Positions 1-5,526 of a DNA stretch of 5,627 nt are shown here, piece by piece. The DNA is taken from the NCBI GenBank assembly GCA_902465145.1, contig CABQMD010000069.1:1-5627 (forward strand). Reading direction: 5' to 3'. The DNA is from an uncultured Succinatimonas sp. GTDB lineage: Bacteria; Pseudomonadota; Gammaproteobacteria; Enterobacterales; Succinivibrionaceae. The notes beneath the pieces were generated by a model. The model was not told the origin of the DNA, did no database searches, and saw nothing but the letters and a program-made list of their open reading frames with translations. Position numbers and translations under genes: made by a program. Numbering within the stretch: position 1 is the first letter of the stretch; each line of letters starts with the position of its first letter.

Positions 1-204
1 ACCATGATCACTTTTGTAAGTTTTGTGGGAATAACTGCTATTGCAGGTGCAATCGGTGCGGGGGGACTAGGTGATTTTGCCATACGTTACGGCTATCAGA
101 TGGGCTATCGCGACATGATCTGGCTTACCGTAGCGGTGATTTTGGTGATGATCAGTATTTTCCAGTTCGTAGGATCCGTCATTATCAAAAAGAATACCCA
201 TTAA
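1..204 (+). CDS. metI: D-methionine ABC transporter permease MetI, C-terminal fragment
   Basis: This is the last 67 codons of a gene whose 5' end lies left of the window; the frame is already open at base 1, so the ATG at base 4 is an internal methionine. MetI is the inner-membrane permease of the MetNIQ importer for methionine. The residues AGAIGAGGLGDFAIRYGYQ are the highly recognisable signature near the C-terminus of MetI proteins. They are followed by a last transmembrane segment (about residues 40-62 of the fragment) and a short basic tail ending in KKNTH. The upstream part with the EAA loop that contacts the ATPase MetN is not in the window. metQ, the substrate-binding lipoprotein gene that usually follows metI, is absent: the next gene converges from the other strand 10 bases away. 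No clear terminator is seen just after the stop codon. The identification is strong; the completeness of the operon cannot be judged. Confidence 0.93.
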   Translation, partial: TMITFVSFVGITAIAGAIGAGGLGDFAIRYGYQMGYRDMIWLTVAVILVMISIFQFVGSVIIKKNTH

Positions 205-214
205 AGATTGGTTT

Positions 215-706
215 TCACCAGGTTAGTCTGATCCTTCTGAAACCTACAAATTTAAGTAAATTCAGTGCCTTTGTGGTGTGGAAAAGGCACTGATGAGAAA
301 AATCCCTTTTAGACAGTCTTTTTTTAAGCTCCTGCTCTCCAAAAACTCCGCTTTCAAAACGCGTAAAGTCCTGATATCCGCGATCATCAGGAAGCGGCCC
401 TGAGACTATGTCGTAACCGTGCTCCCAGTAAGCATCGGTGTGACATTTACATACAAAACGAATAAACTCTTCATCAGGAGTTGTAAAAGTCTTGACTTGC
501 AATCCGACGTCCAAAGCATCCTGCAAGGCAAAGTTGAATATGCTGATGAACCCTGCGGTACGGTTGCGTGCAGCCACATGCATCCAGCGTACGGCCTGAG
601 CATATTCGGGAGTAGTGTAAAACCCGGTGCCGAAATCAGATGATGTCAAAGAAGGCAGGATCTTTGGAAATTCTATGATCTCTTTGCTGCCGTGAAATAT
701 TTTCAT
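215..706 (-). CDS. DUF3990 domain protein, possible ADP-ribosyltransferase fold
   Basis: A 163-residue soluble protein with no signal peptide or membrane segment. It matches the DUF3990 family pattern along its whole length: an N-terminal FHGS (residues 4-7), then DFGTGFYTT (24-32), a DIVSGPLPDD block (99-108) and a C-terminal QCLFHTTKAL stretch (139-148). The His-Gly-Ser start followed by GFYTT resembles the first strands of ADP-ribosyltransferase-like folds, and I recall DUF3990 being grouped with that superfamily; a catalytic activity is inference. Length is normal for the family. The start is chosen because family members begin with a similar MxxYHGS; there is no good Shine-Dalgarno sequence ahead of it, so expression may be low. 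In other bacteria DUF3990 genes often sit next to a small DUF3791 gene; no partner is present on either side here. The gene is divergent from the HD-protein gene and convergent with metI, so it is probably transcribed alone. Confidence 0.82.
   Translation of the reverse strand: MKIFHGSKEIIEFPKILPSLTSSDFGTGFYTTPEYAQAVRWMHVAARNRTAGFISIFNFALQDALDVGLQVKTFTTPDEEFIRFVCKCHTDAYWEHGYDIVSGPLPDDRGYQDFTRFESGVFGEQELKKRLSKRDFSHQCLFHTTKALNLLKFVGFRRIRLTW
262..293. repeat. 11-bp perfect inverted repeat in the 3' coding end of the DUF3990 gene
   Basis: The arms are 262-272 (tcagtgccttt) and 283-293 (aaaggcactga), separated by 10 bases. They would form a stable stem-loop in either transcript. It lies inside the coding sequence about 45 bases before the DUF3990 stop codon and about 60 bases past the metI stop codon. 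No T-run follows it directly on either strand, so it is not a classical terminator. It could protect the 3' end of the metI transcript or be chance. Confidence 0.55.
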
Positions 707-866
707 TGGAAAACTTAGTTTGTCAGCGTTTACCGTAGTTAACCAGACTTTAACAAAAATAGCGTTTCACTTCAGGGTATTTAACCAAGTTATGCGTTGA
801 TGTTTACACATTATTAGGAAAATTGTCTGCGTGGAATGAACACATGCAAATGAAAAAGGAAAAAAT
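707..866. promoter_or_regulatory. Divergent intergenic region with repeated short boxes
   Basis: These 160 bases separate two divergent genes and must hold both promoters, but I find no convincing paired -35/-10 on either strand. What is visible is repetition: AGCGTTT at 725-731 and 761-767, TTAACCA at 739-745 and 781-787, and a related TTTAACA at 749-755. Each AGCGTTT is followed by a TTAACCA, though at different distances (14 and 20 bases start to start). These may be operator half-sites or just AT-rich sequence. An AAGGA at 856-860, six bases before the ATG at 867, is a good ribosome binding site for the HD-protein gene. Confidence 0.4.
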
Positions 867-2015
867 ATGAATATTCCTGCAGATCTTTCCCGCAGAAATT
901 TTCTTAAGTTGACCGCTACTGCCGCAGCAGGACTTGCCGTGTCGGGTTTTATTCAACCGGCTTTTGCCTCAAATATTAAGGTAAAGAAGCTTGCCTTGGA
1001 TGCCATCCCTGAAGATGCGGTTGAAATTGCCAAAAGCTCCGAACTCGTACAAAGCGCTTGGAATTACTTGTTAGGTGAAATAAATTCCCTGCACGATACG
1101 GAGTTAAAAGAAAAGGTGTTGGGCCTTTATTCCAAGACAGCACCGTCCTTCATGGAACGTTACCAGTCCTTATCTTCAGTTAAAGCCGTTTATCAAAAGC
1201 TTTTTGATGCAGGATTGGTTGATCCTAAGCTTACCTCCGTTGATAAGCTTTTCCCTCCGCTAAAAGATCCTGATACCAATCCACAGCCTTTCTTTTCAGC
1301 TCCAGGCAGCGGTTACGGCAGTCATCATTCTTATCCTGGCGGACTGGTAACCCATACAGCCGTGAATGTGGAAATTACCAAATCCATTTTGTCAACTTAC
1401 AGTCACATAATGGATTATGAGCACGGATATGATATTGCCGTTGCAGGACAGCTTTTGCATGATTTGGCCAAGCCTTGGGTTTTCCAATGGCAAAAGGACG
1501 GCTCTTCTCTTCCTGAGTATACGATCGCCGGTACCGGTGCTCATCATATCTTCTCGGTAGCTGAGGCTATTTATCGTAATTTACCTTCAGACGAAGTGGT
1601 GGCTCAGGCCTGCGCTCACGATCATCCTGGCTCCAAGGCCGATGAAGATCAGGTTGTAAATTGGATCAAGGCAGCCTCCATCCTAGCAGGTGTCGAGCCT
1701 GTCTCTTACGGGCTTTTAAGTGCCGATGCCAAGTCTTTGCCCACTCCTCACCAGCAGGCAGGGTATATCGTTCACTTAGGCGATCACGACTGGGTGTTGT
1801 CAGTGCCGGCAGCCCAACAGTCAGTAGCTGCTTTAAAACAGGTCGCAGCCAAAGTTTACGGTATGAGTAAGCAGGATTTGAATTCAATCAAATTCAATAA
1901 GTTCAGAAATTATATAGGCGCACAGTACAGCTTTATGCATGTGCATCAGACTTTGTCGACCAAAGATCCCTTCACCGCCGCAAGTGAGATCGCATCTTTG
2001 GTAGTGGGTAAGTAA
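867..2015 (+). CDS. Tat-exported HD-domain phosphohydrolase-like protein
   Basis: A 382-residue protein with a textbook twin-arginine signal peptide: SRRNFLK at residues 8-14, a moderately hydrophobic Ala/Gly-rich core to about residue 28, and an AFA cleavage site predicted after Ala34. The mature part carries the signature of HD-type metal-dependent phosphohydrolases: YPGGLVTH with His163, LLHDLAK with His198-Asp199, GTGAHHIF with His226/His227 and CAHDHPG with His251-Asp252-His253. This is the His...HisAsp...His...His order that binds one or two metal ions. Its substrate is unknown; HD proteins usually cleave phosphomonoesters or phosphodiesters, often of nucleotides. Nearly all studied HD enzymes are cytoplasmic, so predicted periplasmic export is unusual. 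Tat export would suit a protein that folds and loads metal in the cytoplasm. The ATG at 867 is supported by AAGGA six bases upstream and by the signal peptide directly following it. The gene lies 54 bases upstream of tatA in the same direction, separated by a hairpin. Domain and export calls are strong; the function is open. Confidence 0.9.
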   Translation: MNIPADLSRRNFLKLTATAAAGLAVSGFIQPAFASNIKVKKLALDAIPEDAVEIAKSSELVQSAWNYLLGEINSLHDTELKEKVLGLYSKTAPSFMERYQSLSSVKAVYQKLFDAGLVDPKLTSVDKLFPPLKDPDTNPQPFFSAPGSGYGSHHSYPGGLVTHTAVNVEITKSILSTYSHIMDYEHGYDIAVAGQLLHDLAKPWVFQWQKDGSSLPEYTIAGTGAHHIFSVAEAIYRNLPSDEVVAQACAHDHPGSKADEDQVVNWIKAASILAGVEPVSYGLLSADAKSLPTPHQQAGYIVHLGDHDWVLSVPAAQQSVAALKQVAAKVYGMSKQDLNSIKFNKFRNYIGAQYSFMHVHQTLSTKDPFTAASEIASLVVGK

Positions 2016-2035
2016 ATTTTTAGTTGAAGATGGTT

Positions 2036-2058
2036 AATGCCGCTTATGGCGGCATTTT
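2036..2058 (+). terminator. Hairpin between the HD gene and tatA (weak terminator or attenuator)
   Basis: An 8-bp perfect stem (aatgccgc at 2036-2043, gcggcatt at 2049-2056) encloses a 5-base loop, with only four T residues (2055-2058), the first two of them in the stem. It starts 20 bases after the HD-gene stop codon and ends at the first base before the tatA ribosome binding site. The short T-run suggests partial termination or an RNA-processing or stability element, which would let some transcripts read through into tatABC. Confidence 0.6.
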
Positions 2059-2064
2059 AGGAGG
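2059..2064 (+). promoter_or_regulatory. Strong ribosome binding site of tatA
   Basis: A perfect AGGAGG five bases before the tatA ATG. It is the strongest ribosome binding site in the tat cluster, in keeping with TatA being needed in excess over TatB and TatC. It directly abuts the hairpin but is not part of the stem. Confidence 0.8.
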
Positions 2065-2069
2065 ATCTT

Positions 2070-2270
2070 ATGGGAGCCATGTCTCTTTGGCATTGGGGCA
2101 TATTGTTGCTGGTTGCAGTTTTGGTATTCGGTACCGGAAAACTTAAAAATCTCGGAAAAGATGCCGGAAGTGCCATTCGCGGGTTTAAGGAAGGCTTGAA
2201 CGATGTTAATGATCAGATGTCAAAAGATGAGCAAAAGTTAGCCGATCATACTGCGGAAAATCGTTCCTGA
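2070..2270 (+). CDS. tatA: Sec-independent protein translocase subunit TatA
   Basis: TatA multimers form the passage for folded proteins with twin-arginine signal peptides across the inner membrane. The 66-residue protein has the family order: a short periplasmic start ([10 protein letters not shown]), one transmembrane helix (about residues 7-20), the FGTGKL hinge (20-25), an amphipathic helix with GFKEGL (38-43) and a charged tail. His8 occupies the polar helix position that is Gln8 in E. coli; His is common there. The protein is shorter than E. coli TatA because its acidic tail is short. The start fits the family and has a perfect ribosome binding site. tatB follows eight bases after the stop codon, so the two are almost certainly co-transcribed. 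Confidence 0.96.
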   Translation: MGAMSLWHWGILLLVAVLVFGTGKLKNLGKDAGSAIRGFKEGLNDVNDQMSKDEQKLADHTAENRS

Positions 2271-2278
2271 GAAATCTT

Positions 2279-2683
2279 ATGTTCGGTTTTTCTCTAACTC
2301 AGCTTTTTTTAGTCTGTGTGGTTGCTCTTGCTGTATTAGGTCCTAAGCAGACCGTCGAATTTGCTTACATCCTTGGACGTCAGTTCGGCAGATGTAAGCG
2401 CTTTTTTGACGAATGTAAACAAGAAATCGATCTGCAGAATCTTTCTGCAAATTGTTCTTCGGCGCTTAAAAAGCATAACGATGAAATGACGCAGACGTTA
2501 AAAAAAGCTATGGAAGCAAATGCAAAGAGTAGCCCATATGCTCAATTTATGGCGAAGCATTCTGATGAACAGATTTTTGTAAAAGCAAAAGAAAGTGAAA
2601 ACTTGGTTGCAAGGATAACCGAGCTTGAACGTGAAATTTCGGCATTAAAAGCTGAGGTACACGGGAGAAAAAAGATCTCATGA
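2279..2683 (+). CDS. tatB: Sec-independent protein translocase subunit TatB, divergent
   Basis: TatB pairs with TatC to form the receptor complex for twin-arginine signal peptides. The N-terminus (MFGFSLTQLFLV), a single transmembrane helix and the VLGP hinge (residues 19-22) identify it, as does its place between tatA and tatC. It is divergent: the usual Glu8 is Gln, the Leu-Pro typical after the hinge is missing, and the protein has 134 residues against about 171 in E. coli. Residues 109-127 form a near-perfect heptad pattern (Leu109, Ile113, Leu116, Ile120, Leu123, Val127), predicting a coiled coil in place of the Pro-rich disordered tail seen in E. coli. Cysteines occur at 13, 39, 46 and 59. 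The ribosome binding site is weak (a GAG near the tatA stop), which points to translational coupling with tatA. The last four bases overlap the start of tatC (ATGA). Confidence 0.88.
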   Translation: MFGFSLTQLFLVCVVALAVLGPKQTVEFAYILGRQFGRCKRFFDECKQEIDLQNLSANCSSALKKHNDEMTQTLKKAMEANAKSSPYAQFMAKHSDEQIFVKAKESENLVARITELEREISALKAEVHGRKKIS

Positions 2684-3420
2684 CAGAGTCTTCACCGTTT
2701 TTATCCAATCTCATGCAATTAAGAAGTGCATTGTTGCGCAGTGCGCTTGGCTTCTTTATCGCCGTGATCGTGATTTTCCCTTTCATGGATGAGATTTTTA
2801 ATTTTGCCTGCACACCTTTGTTAAGTGCTTTGCCAAAAGGAACATCGTTGTTGGCTGTCGGGGTAGTTTCTCCTGTCATGGGACCTTTGCGTACGGTATT
2901 ATTTGCCGCTTTAATCCTGTCATTACCGTGGATTTTGTTGCAGATCTGGTATTTTGTTGCACCCGGACTTTATCGCAAGGAGAAAAAGGCGACGCTGTTA
3001 TTCCTGCTATCGGCAGTAAGCATGTTTTCATTGGGAACGGCATACTGCTATTTTGTGGTATTTCGTTTTCTTTTTCCTTTCATTGCGTCTTTTGCACCTG
3101 CGGCAGTCAGCTTTGCCCCTGATGTTGACGCATATTTAAGTTTCATGCTACGTATGTTTGTAGCATTCGGTCTGACCTTTGAAACTCCGGTGGCGGTGTT
3201 CTGTCTGGTTAAATTCTCATTGGTATCGGTAGACAGGTTAAAAAAGATAAGGCGTTACGTATTGGTAGGATCTTTTGCCGTGGCTGCAGTACTGACTCCG
3301 CCTGACGTTACCTCGCAACTGTTGCTGGCTTTGCCTTTGACCTTGCTTTATGAGTTAGGTGTGATGCTGGCATCTTTTGGTATAAGAACCAAAGCTCTTA
3401 AAAGCATTCCTTCAGTGTGA
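2680..3420 (+). CDS. tatC: Sec-independent protein translocase subunit TatC
   Basis: TatC is the six-helix inner-membrane core that recognises the twin-arginine motif. The 246-residue protein keeps family hallmarks: Pro46 (E. coli Pro48), the WYFVAPGLYRKE block with Phe92 and Glu101 (E. coli Phe94 and Glu103), FETP with Glu168 (E. coli Glu170), and LTPPD with Asp209 (E. coli Asp211). It departs from the family at the cytoplasmic N-terminus, where E. coli HLIELR reads NLMQLR, so His12 becomes Asn10 and the conserved Glu15 becomes Gln13. Asp63 in the first periplasmic region becomes Gly61. The C-terminal tail is short and not acidic. The ATG overlaps the tatB stop codon by four bases (2680-2683), with GGGAG 12 bases upstream. 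No tatD follows; a terminator-like hairpin lies just downstream. Confidence 0.96.
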   Translation: MTESSPFLSNLMQLRSALLRSALGFFIAVIVIFPFMDEIFNFACTPLLSALPKGTSLLAVGVVSPVMGPLRTVLFAALILSLPWILLQIWYFVAPGLYRKEKKATLLFLLSAVSMFSLGTAYCYFVVFRFLFPFIASFAPAAVSFAPDVDAYLSFMLRMFVAFGLTFETPVAVFCLVKFSLVSVDRLKKIRRYVLVGSFAVAAVLTPPDVTSQLLLALPLTLLYELGVMLASFGIRTKALKSIPSV

Positions 3421-3432
3421 AGAAAAGTGAGA

Positions 3433-3455
3433 AAAGGCGGCACGGTGCCGCCTTT
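3433..3455. terminator. Bidirectional terminator between tatC and the RNA methyltransferase gene
   Basis: A 9-bp perfect stem (aaaggcggc at 3433-3441, gccgccttt at 3447-3455) encloses a 5-base loop. It lies in the 42-base gap between two converging genes. The flanking A-run and T-run give a short U-tract for transcripts from either side (three U on the + strand, four on the - strand), so it can serve both tatABC and the minus-strand pair. Confidence 0.8.
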
Positions 3456-3462
3456 AAAAATG

Positions 3463-4869
3463 CTATTTAAGCCTTTCAAGTTTTGCCATATAAAAACCGT
3501 CAAATCCTTCCGATGGCATGATGTGTTTGTCTTCCACAAAACGGTATTCGTCAGGATGTTTGGCTAAAAACTTCTCTATTTGTTTTTCATTCTCCGAAGG
3601 CATGATGGAGCAGGTTGAGTACACGACGATCCCGCCTGCTTTAGCCATCGGTGCGTAGCGCTCCAGGATATCTTCCTGCGCAAAAAGGATCTCTCGCATT
3701 CTTTCACGTCCGTCGCGCCATTTTGAGTCAGGCATGCGTCTTATGACTCCGGTTCCAGAGCAGGGAGCGTCGATGAGGACTTTGTCCGCAGCATCATGCA
3801 GGCGTTTAATCACTTTGGTAGTATCGATTAGTCTGGTTTCGATATTGAAAGCCCCGGCTCTGCGTGCGCGTTTTTTCAGATCCTCAAGTTTCCATTCCTC
3901 AGTATCCATGGCTATAAGCTGGCCTTTGCCTTCCATCAGAGCCGCAAGGTGCAGAGTTTTGCCGCCTGCACCGGCGCAGGCGTCGATCACCCGCTCACCG
4001 CTTTTAGGATCTAAAAATTCCGAAATCTTTTGGGAACCGGCATCCTGCTGTTCAAATTTTCCTTCACGGAAGGCTTTGGTTCTGAACAGTGCTGAATTAG
4101 AGGTAACCTCAAGTGCTACCTGTGAACCGCCTACCTGACGGGTGACCGTACCCTCTTCTGACAATTGAGCTGCCAAAGTATCGCGATCTGTTTTCAAAGT
4201 GTTGGTACGTATAAAACGTTTTGCAGGCTCTCCCAAAGCTTTACGCTCGGCAGGCCAGCGCTCTCCCAGTTCTTTGTTCCCCATTTCCTCAAGCCAGATG
4301 GGGCAACCCTGATTCATCAAAGGATCGTTATGAGCTTCGCCTTGTTTTTTCTTAAGACTGCGGCGATCAAAGCCGTCCTCACCCTCAAGTTCCGGCAAAG
4401 GCCAGCCTTGTTCTGCACAATAGGAAAAAAGCAGACGCTGAACGTGACGTTCAAAATCAGAAGGACGTTTTAGCCCCGAAACAAAGGCGTAAAAAGACAG
4501 ACGGCTGAACATGGCATTGATGTGCCTGATGATAAAGCCCTGTTCGACGCTCTCGAGTTTTACCTTTGAAAACCACAGAGCATAGGCCCTGTCAAGCGGT
4601 TTGTGTTCTTCAAGTACCGAACGCAGAATTGACAGCACCAGCCTTTGTTGAAAAGCAGAAAAGCCTTTGTGACGTACGTAGGCTTCATGTTGCTCTGCCG
4701 ATTCAAAACGACTCTCCTCCCGTGAAGATCTTGCTTTTTCGGTATGAGAGAAACGACGTTTTTGCTCTGAAAAATGTCCCCGGGCTTTGGCATAAGGTTT
4801 TGCTCCTTTAGATGTGGAGTGAGGTTTTAAAGATAAGGGCTTTTTGCCGTCGGTTCTTTTGTCGTCCAT
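3463..4869 (-). CDS. RsmB/NOP family RNA (cytosine-C5) methyltransferase
   Basis: This is an S-adenosylmethionine-dependent enzyme of the family that makes 5-methylcytosine in rRNA or tRNA. Counting from a possible GTG at 4884, the catalytic domain has motif I DACAGAGGKT (301-310), which binds the cofactor, motif IV DAPCSGTG (372-379) with the accessory Cys375, motif VI YSTCS (422-426) with the nucleophile Cys425, and a closing DGFYMAKLER. IRTNTLK (225-231) is typical of the RNA-binding linker. Residues about 75-140 resemble a degenerate NusB-like N-terminal domain as in RsmB; the first 60 residues are basic, low-complexity and probably disordered. I chose the ATG at 4869 (468 residues) because GAAGG lies eight bases upstream. 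The GTG at 4884 overlaps the upstream stop codon (GTGA) but has no ribosome binding site. The exact target, such as 16S rRNA C967 for RsmB, cannot be set from sequence. It is the second gene of an operon with the DUF4357 gene. Confidence 0.92.
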   Translation of the reverse strand: MDDKRTDGKKPLSLKPHSTSKGAKPYAKARGHFSEQKRRFSHTEKARSSREESRFESAEQHEAYVRHKGFSAFQQRLVLSILRSVLEEHKPLDRAYALWFSKVKLESVEQGFIIRHINAMFSRLSFYAFVSGLKRPSDFERHVQRLLFSYCAEQGWPLPELEGEDGFDRRSLKKKQGEAHNDPLMNQGCPIWLEEMGNKELGERWPAERKALGEPAKRFIRTNTLKTDRDTLAAQLSEEGTVTRQVGGSQVALEVTSNSALFRTKAFREGKFEQQDAGSQKISEFLDPKSGERVIDACAGAGGKTLHLAALMEGKGQLIAMDTEEWKLEDLKKRARRAGAFNIETRLIDTTKVIKRLHDAADKVLIDAPCSGTGVIRRMPDSKWRDGRERMREILFAQEDILERYAPMAKAGGIVVYSTCSIMPSENEKQIEKFLAKHPDEYRFVEDKHIMPSEGFDGFYMAKLERLK

Positions 4870-4880
4870 AATTTTGACCT

Positions 4881-5384
4881 TCACTTGTCTTTTTTATTGC
4901 GGCTGCGGTGTGCTTTGGCACCGTAACCTGAATCTTTTAAACTGAAACCTTCGCGGTTTATCCACACATCAAGACCGTTGCGTACGTTTCCTGCCACCAA
5001 GGTTGCCGCCATGCTACTGCTTTTTAACACCAGATCTGCACAGGCCTTAAGACATCCTGATTGAGCATCAAAACGGATTTTGTCTTCATCAAGCAATTTT
5101 TCTCTTAATTCCGTGATGTGCTTAGGTACCGATCCTACAGTCTGCAACGTTATTTGTGATCCTTTGATGATCACGAAAGCAGGATGAGATCTAGGACCGG
5201 TAGGATATCCTTGAGCGATGACGTTTTTTATCCTGAAAGTATAGATTTCGTGATGACTTAAAGAAGCGGTGCAGTTTACCATGTCTTTTAATCCAAGTAG
5301 CGATTCATACAGCTCAATCGGCAGTACGGCATGGGTTTTGTTGCCCTTGCTGTCGGTAAGAAAGTAAATGCTTTGCGCGCTCAT
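4881..5384 (-). CDS. DUF4357 domain protein with antitoxin-like N-terminus
   Basis: A 167-residue soluble protein of unknown function. Residues about 50-150 match DUF4357: AQG (57-59), FVIIKGS (70-76), a SSSMAATLVAG stretch (122-132) and NGLDVW (136-141). DUF4357 is often found at the C-terminus of restriction-modification or GIY-YIG nuclease proteins, and its role is not known. The first 35 residues (YFLTDSKGNKTHAVLPIELY and onward) resemble the stretch found in Phd/RelB-type antitoxins, where a 'DxxGKxxAVVLPxxxYExLL' pattern is common. The C-terminus is basic. I chose the ATG at 5384; the frame stays open upstream to 5510, but that stretch is strongly basic and Phe-rich and does not look like protein. 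The ribosome binding site at 5384 is weak. The stop codon lies 11 bases before the ATG of the methyltransferase gene, so both are likely co-transcribed and perhaps translationally coupled. Confidence 0.8.
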   Translation of the reverse strand: MSAQSIYFLTDSKGNKTHAVLPIELYESLLGLKDMVNCTASLSHHEIYTFRIKNVIAQGYPTGPRSHPAFVIIKGSQITLQTVGSVPKHITELREKLLDEDKIRFDAQSGCLKACADLVLKSSSMAATLVAGNVRNGLDVWINREGFSLKDSGYGAKAHRSRNKKDK

Positions 5385-5490
5385 GGTATGTGTCCGTTTC
5401 CATACACAGAATATCAGAAAAAATCTTTTTTGCAGAAGTTTGACAAAGTTGAGATATTTCTGCTTCATCAAGCGTTTCTTCCGTATTTTC

Positions 5491-5496
5491 AATATA
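5491..5496 (-). promoter_or_regulatory. Possible -10 box for the DUF4357-methyltransferase operon
   Basis: On the minus strand this reads TATATT, five of six matches to TATAAT. Seventeen bases upstream lies only a poor -35 (CGTACA). It would start transcription near 5484, giving a leader of about 100 bases before the ATG at 5384. This is a weak call. Confidence 0.25.
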
Positions 5497-5520
5497 TGAA
5501 AGAAAAACATTAATGTACGC

Positions 5521-5526
5521 TATAAT
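5521..5526 (+). promoter_or_regulatory. Consensus -10 box upstream of the right-edge gene
   Basis: A perfect TATAAT lies 54 bases before the ATG at 5580. No good -35 is found at 16-18 bases upstream, and there is no TG extension. If used, transcription would start near 5533 with a leader of about 47 bases. The leader contains a small 5-bp hairpin (5550-5564) followed by four T residues, too weak to call a terminator. Confidence 0.4.

Noticed and set aside
419..643. 74-codon + strand open frame
   Set aside because: Antisense to the DUF3990 gene, which fits its family along the full length.
796..810. TTGAT-type FNR-like site near the HD-gene start
   Set aside because: Only the first half-site (TTGAT at 797-801) matches; the second half does not resemble ATCAA.
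2547..2879. 110-codon - strand open frame
   Set aside because: Antisense to the tatB-tatC junction, where both genes are firmly identified.
3734..4138. 134-codon + strand open frame
   Set aside because: It lies wholly antisense to the catalytic region of the RNA methyltransferase, whose motifs are unmistakable; its translation is Ser/Ala/Arg-rich with no recognisable domain and no ribosome binding site.
4165..4473. 102-codon + strand open frame
   Set aside because: Antisense shadow of the methyltransferase gene with no family resemblance.
5385..5510. 42-residue N-terminal extension of the DUF4357 protein
   Set aside because: The extension is Phe/Lys/Arg-rich and unlike the rest; the ATG at 5384 begins at the antitoxin-like segment.
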